The notes beneath the pieces are model-generated. The model made no database searches. It was given only the letters and a program-made list of their open reading frames with translations, and had not been told where the DNA came from. A stretch of 44,169 bases of DNA. Origin: Burkholderiales bacterium. GTDB taxonomy: Bacteria; Pseudomonadota; Gammaproteobacteria; Burkholderiales; Burkholderiaceae_D. Positions 23,775-31,448 of this stretch are shown piece by piece. The stretch covers positions 1 through 44,169 of the forward strand of contig JACQDX010000081.1 of the NCBI GenBank assembly GCA_016200895.1, given 5' to 3'. The translations under genes and the position numbers were made by a program. Position 1 is the first letter of the stretch; the number at the start of each line of letters is the position of its first letter.

Positions 23775-26043
23775 AAAATGCGCTGATGCTTGCTGACAAA
23801 GGCAGCGCCATGGCAACGGCAATGCCAAAACTCATTAGAGCGATGAACAAGCCTTCTGCAATGACGTTGCGTATTACTACACCAGGGCTGGCACCGATAC
23901 TGCGCATGACGCCAAATTCACGAGTGCGTTCGGCTACATTGCTACTCATGGATGAGCCCAGGCCAAGTACGCCAACCAGCGCCATCAGGATAGAAATAAA
24001 CAGCAAGGCGTTGACCAGAAGATCAAAGTGATCATCAACTTCCTGGCGCAGCATGTTTTCCGTAATACTTGCACTGATGCGAATTTCTTGCCTGTCCAGA
24101 GCTGCCTCGATTTGTTTTGTTGCGGTATCTATCGTCTTGGCATCATGCTGGTCCATTACTACTCGAAAACTTCTGTAAAGCTCACTCTGGCTGGTCAATT
24201 TGGCGTAGGTGGCAGGTGAGACGTAAGCCATTGCGCCAGTCATTTTCTGTCTGGCGATACCGACCACACGCAAGCTGGCTGTCTTGTCGCGTACTCCCAG
24301 GGTAATGGTGTCACCGACTATAAGCTTGGGAAATGATTCCAGTGCCTTGTTGTTTAGCACTACAGTATCAAGGCCATTTCCTGCGCTACTCTTTACTTCA
24401 CTAAGCCACTGCCCATTTTGCATCGTCAGGCTGATCAGTTTGCTGCCATCGGGAATAGCGGTCACATTGAGTGAGCCGTGGCCGCCGTCAGGATAGGTTC
24501 TTTCTATATTCAAACCGTCTGGCCTGTGTCGTGCCACTGCGCTACTACTCCAGGCTTCGACCAGGTTCACCCCAGAAACGGTACTGATGATGCGTATTAT
24601 TTTGTTCCTGTCTTCTGGCTTGCTTAAATGAATTTCAAGATCATAGTGGCGCTCTGCAGCTGCTTCTATCAGGTGTTCCTGCGATGCTTTCCTGACGTTA
24701 AGACTGCTGATAAACATCGCCCCGGCCGTCGCTAGCAGAACCAGAGTGAGCATTAAACGGCCACGACTCCTGAAGCAGTTACGCAATGACATCACTATGC
24801 TGCGATCCAGCCCGGGCAAATGATATAGCCTGTTGCCGAAAGCTTTTTCCGTAAAAAATTTCCGTGTAGTACCAAAGTCAGTCATCGCAGTATGTGCACT
24901 CACATTACTCGCTCTGGAAATTGGTACTCCTGCCATACAAAGCGGGACAAGTACACCGGCAATGACCAGGACCAGATAGACATAGCCAGGAACTGAGCCA
25001 CTATTCATATTGAAATTGAGTACGTTGACCAAAATGAGCTGAGAGAAGGCCCGGCCTGCCGCCAGGCCAGCCGGTGCGCCTATACATGTCGCCAACAAAC
25101 CTATGATTAAGACGAAGCTGAGATATAAAGACGCGATTTGCGAAGATCGTGCGCCTATGGTTTTCATCACACCAATCTGACGCACCTGTTGTGCCAGCAT
25201 GCTTTCAATGATAGTCGCGGTAAGCACGGCACTCAGCACCAATGCAATGCCACTAAACACCAGCAACATTCCCAGTATGGAAGTCATGATCAATTGGTGC
25301 GGATGTTCACCTGGCGGCGGTATTCTAATACGTTCTACCAAATGTCCTTGCTGCTGTATCCAAAGCGAGAGGGCGCTGGCTACCTGTTCGATAGCATCAA
25401 TGTCAAAGGGTTTATTGCTGACGGTAATCTTTAAGTCATGCATACCATCCTTGATGCCAAGGGCTGCCATGGTATCGGGTGTTGCGTAGGCGAAGGCAGA
25501 CATGCTGGGTACAGGCACGCCAGAGTCATGTGCACTACCAGAGATAGTTATTTGACGCTGACTGCCATCAGTCATTTTCAATTGCAGGACATCACCTGTT
25601 TTCAACTTCAATTTTTTTAAAGAGTCTTTTTCTAAAAGTAGCGTGCCAGGCGGCGGTGGCCATGCTCCAGTTTCTGGAAAAATGCTGTTGATACGCAATT
25701 CTTTAAAGTCATCGACGATCATCAAGTTGAGCGCTTGCACGCGGCCATCTGCCAGTTGTATGCCTGCATCCACTTTCGCGCTGGCTTGTGCAGCCGCTAT
25801 GCCAGGGAAATTTCGTATAGCCTGGATCAACTGAGCATCGATATTATCTATTTTCAGCGTGGCGGAAGCTGGATTGGTAGCCAGATAGTTTTGCCTGATT
25901 TCACGGATCAATATGGTATAACTGCCTAGCATGGTGGCAAGACCAAACACACCTGCCGCGATGGCCAGTATCATCATTGCAGTACGACCAGGCATTAGCT
26001 GCGCGTCGCGCGCCAGTTTCATCCAGCGAGGCTTAAGCAACAT
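23740..26043 (-). CDS. ABC transporter permease, two FtsX domains, C-terminally frameshifted
   Basis: 767 residues as read, from ATG 26043 with GGGAGG four bases upstream. Two tandem MacB/FtsX-like units: TM helix near the N-terminus (MMILAIAAGVFGLATML), a periplasmic domain, three helices around residues 270-400 (SILGMLLVFSGIALVLSAVL; SLYLSFVLIIGLLATCIGAP), then a second unit from about 420 with its own periplasmic domain and helices (LLVNALLFISILMALVGVLG, RTREFGVMRSIGASPGVV). The last residues FWAICYLTKPSL are out of frame: the true final helix is encoded in the next frame. Such permeases act with an ABC ATPase to extrude lipids or peptides, or to work on envelope substrates. The gene overlaps the ATPase gene by 11 bp. 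As read it lacks its last helix, so it is broken unless the base loss is a sequencing error. Confidence 0.88.
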   Translation of the reverse strand: MLLKPRWMKLARDAQLMPGRTAMMILAIAAGVFGLATMLGSYTILIREIRQNYLATNPASATLKIDNIDAQLIQAIRNFPGIAAAQASAKVDAGIQLADGRVQALNLMIVDDFKELRINSIFPETGAWPPPPGTLLLEKDSLKKLKLKTGDVLQLKMTDGSQRQITISGSAHDSGVPVPSMSAFAYATPDTMAALGIKDGMHDLKITVSNKPFDIDAIEQVASALSLWIQQQGHLVERIRIPPPGEHPHQLIMTSILGMLLVFSGIALVLSAVLTATIIESMLAQQVRQIGVMKTIGARSSQIASLYLSFVLIIGLLATCIGAPAGLAAGRAFSQLILVNVLNFNMNSGSVPGYVYLVLVIAGVLVPLCMAGVPISRASNVSAHTAMTDFGTTRKFFTEKAFGNRLYHLPGLDRSIVMSLRNCFRSRGRLMLTLVLLATAGAMFISSLNVRKASQEHLIEAAAERHYDLEIHLSKPEDRNKIIRIISTVSGVNLVEAWSSSAVARHRPDGLNIERTYPDGGHGSLNVTAIPDGSKLISLTMQNGQWLSEVKSSAGNGLDTVVLNNKALESFPKLIVGDTITLGVRDKTASLRVVGIARQKMTGAMAYVSPATYAKLTSQSELYRSFRVVMDQHDAKTIDTATKQIEAALDRQEIRISASITENMLRQEVDDHFDLLVNALLFISILMALVGVLGLGSSMSSNVAERTREFGVMRSIGASPGVVIRNVIAEGLFIALMSFGIAVAMALPLSASISAFWAICYLTKPSL

Positions 26044-26773
26044 ATTGCCTCCCGCAAGTTGGGTCGGAAATGAGTTCTGCTGCATTGCGGAACTCGCCAT
26101 CGGCCATGGTGACGCTGCGGCTAAAATAGTGGCTATAGTCACGCTCATGAGTCACCATCAGCACGGTCTTTCCTTCCGCCACCAATTGTGCGAATAATTG
26201 CATGATGCTATTTGCTGTTTCCGTATCGAGATTACCGGTAGGTTCATCTGCCACCAAAATCTGTGGATCATTTGCCAGTGCCCTGGCAATGGCAGCGCGC
26301 TGTTGCTGACCACCAGACAAGCTGCTGGGTAATTTGTCGGCTTGATCGCCTATACCCAGCTTTTCCAGTAGCGTGATGGCACGCGGCCTGCGCTCGCGAG
26401 GCAGGTACATATTGCAAAAATCCATGGGGAGCATGACGTTTTCGGCTATGGTCAAGGTGGGGAGGAGTTGAAAAAATTGAAAAATAATGCCGACGTTTTT
26501 ACCGCGCCAGGTCGCCAGTTCGCTTTGTTTTAAAGTATGCACCGGAGTAGCACCTATCAATATTTCTCCTGAATTGACGTGGTCTATGCCCGTCATGACG
26601 TTCATCAAAGTAGATTTCCCACTGCCAGATTTACCGATGATGGCGACAAATTCCCCTTCACGTATCTCCAGGCTGATGCTTTTAAGGGCCATGAATGCGC
26701 CTGATGCAGTCTCGTATGTTTTGCATATGTCTTTTAATACGATCAATGGTCTTGCTATTGTTTGTATTGGCAT
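26033..26773 (-). CDS. ABC transporter ATP-binding protein (MacB/LolD type)
   Basis: 246 residues, the usual size. Walker A GKSGSGKST, Q-loop in IIFQFFQLLPTLT, signature LSGGQQQRAAIARAL, Walker B ILVADEPTG and switch His in MVTHERD are all intact. It is of the LolD/MacB/FtsE class that partners with FtsX-type permeases, which matches the overlapping downstream gene. An A-rich stretch with GGA seven bases upstream marks the start at 26773. First gene of the operon; a regulator/kinase pair is divergently encoded. Probable role: driving efflux of an antimicrobial or envelope-stress compound sensed by that pair (inference from context). Confidence 0.95.
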   Translation of the reverse strand: MPIQTIARPLIVLKDICKTYETASGAFMALKSISLEIREGEFVAIIGKSGSGKSTLMNVMTGIDHVNSGEILIGATPVHTLKQSELATWRGKNVGIIFQFFQLLPTLTIAENVMLPMDFCNMYLPRERRPRAITLLEKLGIGDQADKLPSSLSGGQQQRAAIARALANDPQILVADEPTGNLDTETANSIMQLFAQLVAEGKTVLMVTHERDYSHYFSRSVTMADGEFRNAAELISDPTCGRQYVA

Positions 26774-26855
26774 TTTTTTTCCATATGGTTTGATAGACGC
26801 ATTTGCCAGCGGGATACTGTGCAGATCTGCGACTGAAGCTATTTAATTCCTGCGG

Positions 26856-26933
26856 TGTTTCTGTTGTGTTTCAGTGCATGGCACTTCTTGCAACGCCGTG
26901 TTTCCAGCGACGCACAGAAACAATCCAGAAACA
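26856..26933. promoter_or_regulatory. operator cluster of the divergent ABC / two-component module
   Basis: TGTTTC boxes occur at 26856-26863 and 26867-26874 (11-bp period), 26899-26907, and in opposite orientation at 26915-26922 and 26926-26933 (11-bp period). The outer pairs, TGTTTCTGTTGTGTTTCAG and the reverse of CAGAAACAATCCAGAAACA, match at 16 of 19 positions. On the minus strand a TAAATA (26840-26845) lies ten bases past the left pair, so that pair covers the -35 region of the transporter promoter. Direct repeats one helical turn apart are typical of OmpR-family binding sites. The binder is inferred to be the regulator at 26961-27728. Confidence 0.65.
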
Positions 26934-26960
26934 AATATGGAGAAAAAAGGCACCGATTTG

Positions 26961-27728
26961 ATGAATAAATCAGTTATAAAGCAAGCTATGGAGAAAGCAG
27001 ATCATTTACTGATCGTCGATGATGATGAAGAAATTCGCGATCTATTAAAGCGCTACCTTGAAAAAAGTGGTTTCAAGGTGAGCGTTGCTGCCAACTGGCG
27101 GCAGATGCGCAGCATACTTGCCACTGGCGGCATAGACCTGATCGTGCTCGACTTGATGATGCCGCATGAGGACGGTCTTAGCCTGTGCCGTGAGTTGACG
27201 GCAACGCAAGTGCAACCGGTGCCGATCTTGATGCTAACTGCAAGGAATGAAGAGGCAGACCGCATCCTGGGTCTGGAAATGGGGGCGGACGATTACCTGA
27301 CCAAACCCTTTGCGACACGTGAATTGCTGGCACGTATACGCGCCATCTTGCGGCGTGCCCGAATGATTCCAGTGCAATTACGAGAGATCAGTGGTGGCCG
27401 CATGCTGGGTTTTGGTGTCTGGGTTGTGGATACACATGCCCGACAGTTAATTGACGACAGTGGCGCGATTGTTTCATTGAGCGGTGCCGAATATCGTCTG
27501 TTGCGGGTTTTTCTCGATCACCCACAGCGCGTACTCACGCGTGACCAATTGCTCAACCTGACACAGAACCGCGACGCGGATTATTTTGATCGTTCCATCG
27601 ATATACTGGTCAGTCGTTTGCGCAAGCGCTTGCGTGATGATTCGCGGGAGCCTCAATACATCAAGACGCTGAGAAATGAAGGTTATATTTTTTCGTGTAC
27701 GGTAAAACACCGGGATGAGCAGTCATGA
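26961..27728 (+). CDS. OmpR-family response regulator
   Basis: 255 residues from ATG 26961 (MNKSVIKQAMEKADHLLIVD); AAAAAAGG stands about ten bases upstream. In-frame ATGs at 26937 and 26874 would only add an unconserved leader. The receiver has LLIVDDDEEIRD, phosphoacceptor Asp64 in LIVLDLMMPHEDG, Thr in ILMLTARNE and Lys in DDYLTKPFATRE. A winged-helix output domain follows: GAEYRLLRVFLDHPQRVLTR, RSIDILVSRLRKRL, YIKTLRNEGYIF. It overlaps the kinase gene by four bases and is transcribed away from the ABC operon, with operator-like boxes between. It most likely activates the transporter and perhaps its own operon. Confidence 0.95.
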   Translation: MNKSVIKQAMEKADHLLIVDDDEEIRDLLKRYLEKSGFKVSVAANWRQMRSILATGGIDLIVLDLMMPHEDGLSLCRELTATQVQPVPILMLTARNEEADRILGLEMGADDYLTKPFATRELLARIRAILRRARMIPVQLREISGGRMLGFGVWVVDTHARQLIDDSGAIVSLSGAEYRLLRVFLDHPQRVLTRDQLLNLTQNRDADYFDRSIDILVSRLRKRLRDDSREPQYIKTLRNEGYIFSCTVKHRDEQS

Positions 27729-29080
27729 CTGAGTTGAAACGGAAATTGCAAGGTATATGGCCCAATTCATTATTTTCACGCCTGGCTTTTGTATGGATAC
27801 TGGCTTTATTGCTTGGACATCTTATCAGCAATGTATATGGATACATTTCTGTCCATGAAGATCAGATTGCCCGCACAGATTATTACCTGACAAAAGATTT
27901 ATCAGTACTGTTGCCCATTCTTGACGCGGCCACGCCATCGGAACGCAAGCTTTGGATCGAGAAAATGCAGCGCCATGCTTACCGCTATGAGTTAAGCACA
28001 GTTGCTCCAGATTACCTGGCAACATCGACGAGCAAATGGACAAATCCGCATCGTCGGCATGGTTTGGCTGATCCCCTCAAGGAGGAACTGGCTACAAGCT
28101 ACGCAGCGAGAAGCTCGGCTGGCATCTCTCCGGGAGAGATGGGGCGTTTGTATTTCTCATTGAAAGACGGAGCCGTATTAATCGCCATTATTAATAAAAC
28201 TGTCTGGCCTGTAGATTGGGGCGCTGGTTTAGTCTTCGCACTTCAAATGCTTGCAGTGATCACGTTTACCTGGCTGGCTGTAAAACAGGCGACACGACCT
28301 TTGCAGCGTTTGGCTGAGGCAGCAGATACGCTGGGTTCATCATTGCACGGTGAAGCCATTCCAGAGGATGGCCCCAGCGAGGTTGCCAGAGCCGCAGCTG
28401 CTTTCAATGACATGCAGGCACAGATCAAAGAACATCTGGCTGAGAGGGTGCAGATACTGGCTTCGATCTCACATGATTTGCAGACCCCCATTACACGCAT
28501 GCGCTTGCGAGCTGAGCTAATGGATGACGGCAGTTTACAAGAAAAAATGTTGAACGACCTCGACGCCATGCAGCAACTGGTAGAGGAGGGGATCACCTAT
28601 GCACGAAGCGCACGAAGAACCACAGAAGAAGTATGTCGCGTGGATATCGATGCTTTACTTGACAGCCTGGTCTGTGATTATGTGGATGCCCAACACGCTG
28701 TGCGCCTGAGTGGGGAAATCGGCACGATACTTTCTTCAAGGCCTAATACGCTCAGGCGCATCATAATTAATTTGATAGACAATGCCTTGAAATTTGCAGG
28801 AGATGTCGAGATACAACTTGGCAGAATATCGCCAGGACAGATATCGGTGTCGGTATTGGATAGAGGGCCAGGGATACCTGATAGTGAAATGGCTGCAGTA
28901 TTGCAGCCATTCTATCGTGTGGAAAATTCGCGTAACCGCAAGACTGGCGGGACTGGTCTTGGCCTGGCAATTGCTCAGCAATTGGCACTTGCTGTAAATG
29001 GGTCCATCACATTAAGTAATCGTGACGGCGGCGGCCTGGAGGCCAAGCTGATTTTTCCTGTAGCTGCAGAAACAAAATAA
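27725..29080 (+). CDS. sensor histidine kinase with HAMP domain
   Basis: 451 residues. TM1 about 20-38 (LAFVWILALLLGHLISNVY), a short periplasmic domain of about 125 residues and TM2 about 166-186 form an EnvZ-like sensor. HAMP follows (KQATRPLQRLAEAADTL), then HisKA with phosphoacceptor His250 in SISHDLQTPITRMR, and a HATPase_c domain: N-box IINLIDNALKF, G1 DRGPGIPD, G2 GTGLGLAIAQQLA. The periplasmic domain shows no known ligand fold. Coupled by ATGA overlap to the OmpR-family regulator; expected to sense the compound handled by the divergent ABC transporter. Confidence 0.95.
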   Translation: MTELKRKLQGIWPNSLFSRLAFVWILALLLGHLISNVYGYISVHEDQIARTDYYLTKDLSVLLPILDAATPSERKLWIEKMQRHAYRYELSTVAPDYLATSTSKWTNPHRRHGLADPLKEELATSYAARSSAGISPGEMGRLYFSLKDGAVLIAIINKTVWPVDWGAGLVFALQMLAVITFTWLAVKQATRPLQRLAEAADTLGSSLHGEAIPEDGPSEVARAAAAFNDMQAQIKEHLAERVQILASISHDLQTPITRMRLRAELMDDGSLQEKMLNDLDAMQQLVEEGITYARSARRTTEEVCRVDIDALLDSLVCDYVDAQHAVRLSGEIGTILSSRPNTLRRIIINLIDNALKFAGDVEIQLGRISPGQISVSVLDRGPGIPDSEMAAVLQPFYRVENSRNRKTGGTGLGLAIAQQLALAVNGSITLSNRDGGGLEAKLIFPVAAETK

Positions 29081-29108
29081 GCTTCTTGGTCTGCCAATAA
29101 TGACAGTC

Positions 29109-29558
29109 TCAATGCTTGCCTGTACTCCCAAAACCACCTTCGCCACGCTCACTCTGTCCAAAATCATCAACTATATTAAAGCCGACTTGCAACACAGGTA
29201 CGATGATCAGTTGCGCCAGTCTTTCCATAGGCTGCAGGGTGAATTCTGACTGGCCACGGTTCCAGGTCGATACCATCAGTTGGCCCTGATAGTCAGAGTC
29301 GATCAGCCCAACCAGGTTGCCGAGGACGATGCCATTTTTGTGACCCATGCCACTGCGTGGCAAGATCATGGCAGCGTAGCCGGGGTCTGCTATGTGAATT
29401 GCTAAACCGGTAGGGATCAGCACCGTCTGGCCGGGTTGGATAGTGATGGGTTCATCTATGCAGGCGCGCAGGTCGAGACCAGCGCTGCCAGGCGTGCCAT
29501 AAGCTGGCAGCATGTCTTTCATGCGGCTGTCGAGAATTTTCAGGTCTATGTTTTTCAT
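29109..29558 (-). CDS. dut: dUTP diphosphatase
   Basis: 149 residues, trimeric dUTPase. All five motifs are visible: [47 protein letters not shown] and the C-terminal P-loop-like [12 protein letters not shown]. It hydrolyses dUTP to dUMP, keeping uracil out of DNA and feeding thymidylate synthesis. Gene order with coaBC upstream is conserved in many proteobacteria. A terminator stands between coaBC and dut, so dut may need its own start; no clear Shine-Dalgarno precedes its ATG. Confidence 0.97.
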   Translation of the reverse strand: MKNIDLKILDSRMKDMLPAYGTPGSAGLDLRACIDEPITIQPGQTVLIPTGLAIHIADPGYAAMILPRSGMGHKNGIVLGNLVGLIDSDYQGQLMVSTWNRGQSEFTLQPMERLAQLIIVPVLQVGFNIVDDFGQSERGEGGFGSTGKH

Positions 29559-29566
29559 GGTATTGA

Positions 29567-29603
29567 GAAAAAATAATGCTCAAAGAGCGGTCACTCTTTG
29601 AGC
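29567..29603 (-). terminator. coaBC rho-independent terminator
   Basis: Perfect 10-bp stem GCTCAAAGAG / CTCTTTGAGC (29578-29587, 29594-29603), followed on the minus strand by ATTATTTTTT. Readthrough would reach dut, whose ATG is 9 bp beyond the T-run. Confidence 0.82.
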
Positions 29604-29616
29604 AGGTATGGAAGAT

Positions 29617-30828
29617 TTAAATGAGGCTGGAGCGCAAGGCGATTTCAGCCACCAGTTGTTGAGCCAGGGCTTGTTTGTCGGCACGCGGCAAGACAGTATG
29701 GCCATGCACATCAAACAGCACCAGCTCGTTCTCGTCCTTGCCAAAAGTATGGTGGCCGATATTGCCAACCAGCAGAGGCACGTCTTTCTTTTGGCGTTTG
29801 GCTGCACCGTATTGCAAAAGATTTTCTGATTCTGCGGCAAAGCCCACGCAGTAGGGCGCATTCTGCATGGCTGCGACGCTGGCTAGTATGTCCGGGTTTT
29901 GTGCAAATTGCAGTTGTGGTGCATCACCATCGCTGGTTTTTTTCAGTTTCTGGGCACTGGCATTGGCAACGCGCCAGTCGGCGACAGCGGCAACTGCCAC
30001 AAACACATCTTGTTTTTGCTGCTGCAGCTGTACTACGACTGCATCAAACATTTGCTGCGCAGTCTGTACATCAATGCGGCGCACACCATAAGGGGCATCC
30101 AGCGCAGTAGGGCCAGAGACCAGCGTCACGATGGCACCGGCTTCCCAGGCAGCCTGCGCAATCGCATAGCCCATCTTGCCGGACGACAGATTGGTAATGC
30201 CGCGTACCGGGTCTATCGGCTCAAATGTAGGGCCAGCAGTGATCAGTACATGTTTGCCAGCCAATGTCTTGGCCTGGAAAGAGGCGATGATTTCTGTCAG
30301 TAACTGCTCAGGTTCCAGCATGCGGCCCATGCCGGTTTCACCACAAGCCTGGTCGCCTGCAGCCGGGCCTAGCAGGTGTATTCCATCTGCCTTGATCTGT
30401 TGCACATTGCGCTGGGTGGCAGGGTTTTGCCACATCTCTACATTCATGGCCGGAGCGATGAGCAGAGGTAAGCTGGCCGGGCGGGCAACGCACAGGGTGG
30501 ACAGTAAATCGTTGCAGGCACCATGTGCCAGCTTGAAGATAAAGTCAGTACTGCAAGGCGCAATGACGATGGCATCAGCATCACGCGTCAGGTCTATGTG
30601 CGGCATATTGTTATTGATGCGCGCATCCCACTGGTCGGTGTACACCGTATTGCCAGACAGCGCTTGCATGGTCACAGGCGTGATGAAATGGGTGGCAGAT
30701 TCTGTCATCACCACTTGTACATCTGCACCGGCTTTGCCGAGTGCCCGCGTCAGTTCTGCAATCTTGTAGCAGGCTACGCCACCGGTCAGGCCCAGAACGA
30801 TCTTTTTACCAGCCAGTCGCAGACTCAT
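29617..30828 (-). CDS. coaBC: bifunctional phosphopantothenoylcysteine decarboxylase / synthetase
   Basis: 403 residues. N-terminal CoaC flavoprotein: GLTGGVACYKIAEL, the substrate-clamp APAMNVEMW, and the catalytic Cys in QACGETGMGRM. C-terminal CoaB from about residue 190: VLITAGPTFEPIDPVRGITN then LSSGKMGYAIA, and AVAAVADWRV. It ligates cysteine to 4'-phosphopantothenate and decarboxylates the product, steps 2 and 3 of coenzyme A synthesis. AAGGAG lies seven bases before the start, directly after the lspA stop, so the two genes are coupled. Confidence 0.97.
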   Translation of the reverse strand: MSLRLAGKKIVLGLTGGVACYKIAELTRALGKAGADVQVVMTESATHFITPVTMQALSGNTVYTDQWDARINNNMPHIDLTRDADAIVIAPCSTDFIFKLAHGACNDLLSTLCVARPASLPLLIAPAMNVEMWQNPATQRNVQQIKADGIHLLGPAAGDQACGETGMGRMLEPEQLLTEIIASFQAKTLAGKHVLITAGPTFEPIDPVRGITNLSSGKMGYAIAQAAWEAGAIVTLVSGPTALDAPYGVRRIDVQTAQQMFDAVVVQLQQQKQDVFVAVAAVADWRVANASAQKLKKTSDGDAPQLQFAQNPDILASVAAMQNAPYCVGFAAESENLLQYGAAKRQKKDVPLLVGNIGHHTFGKDENELVLFDVHGHTVLPRADKQALAQQLVAEIALRSSLI

Positions 30829-30839
30829 GGTGCTACTCC

Positions 30840-31367
30840 TTATTTTTTGACGCGGCGTAATTCATCTAATATGAATAATGCTGCACCTATGCAAATCGCG
30901 CTGTCAGCGATGTTAAATGCCGGGAAGCGATAAATTTCCTGGTAATGAAAATCCAGAAAATCGATGACATGGCCATACAACACCCTGTCAATGACATTAC
31001 CCAGTGCACCACCCATGATCAGCGCCAGTGCAGTGCAAAACAGCTTTTGACCGGCATGGCGTTTCAACAGGTAAGTGATGTAGGCAGCTGCGATCAAACC
31101 GATAGCGGTAAAGAAATAACGCTGCCATCCTGCTTCTGCAGCCAGGAAGCTGAAGGCAGCCCCCTTGTTGTACGCCAGGGTCAGATTAAAAAATGAGGTA
31201 ATGCTCAGGGTCTCAGCGTAGGCAAAGGCCTTGCTGATCGTAATTTTTGTGACCTGGTCCAGCAAGATAATGATGGCGGCCAGACCCAGCCAGGGTATCA
31301 GGCTGGAGCCGGAGGAGCTGGAGCCTGAAGAATTATTTGATGCAGGGGGACGTTTTTTGGTCGCCAT
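30840..31367 (-). CDS. lspA: lipoprotein signal peptidase
   Basis: 175 residues. Four transmembrane segments and the two catalytic Asp motifs, GNVIDR (Asp127) and FNIADS (Asp155). It cleaves prolipoprotein signal peptides after diacylglyceryl transfer, within the inner membrane. The first 22 residues are a hydrophilic Ser/Gly-rich extension ([12 protein letters not shown]) before TM1, absent from the E. coli protein. Located between ileS and coaBC as in many Burkholderiales. Confidence 0.97.
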   Translation of the reverse strand: MATKKRPPASNNSSGSSSSGSSLIPWLGLAAIIILLDQVTKITISKAFAYAETLSITSFFNLTLAYNKGAAFSFLAAEAGWQRYFFTAIGLIAAAYITYLLKRHAGQKLFCTALALIMGGALGNVIDRVLYGHVIDFLDFHYQEIYRFPAFNIADSAICIGAALFILDELRRVKK

Positions 31368-31399
31368 GGATATTGAACTCTTGTGAAGTCTTGATTAAT

Positions 31400-31433
31400 G
31401 CAGGTGATTCAGATTTATATCTGAGTCACCTGC
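31400..31433 (-). repeat. hairpin in the ileS-lspA gap
   Basis: GCAGGTGATTCAGAT (31400-31414) pairs with ATCTGAGTCACCTGC (31419-31433), one non-canonical position, 4-base loop. No T-run follows on the minus strand, so it is more likely a processing or attenuation structure than a terminator. Confidence 0.55.
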
Positions 31434-31448
31434 GTAACAACATGCCTA

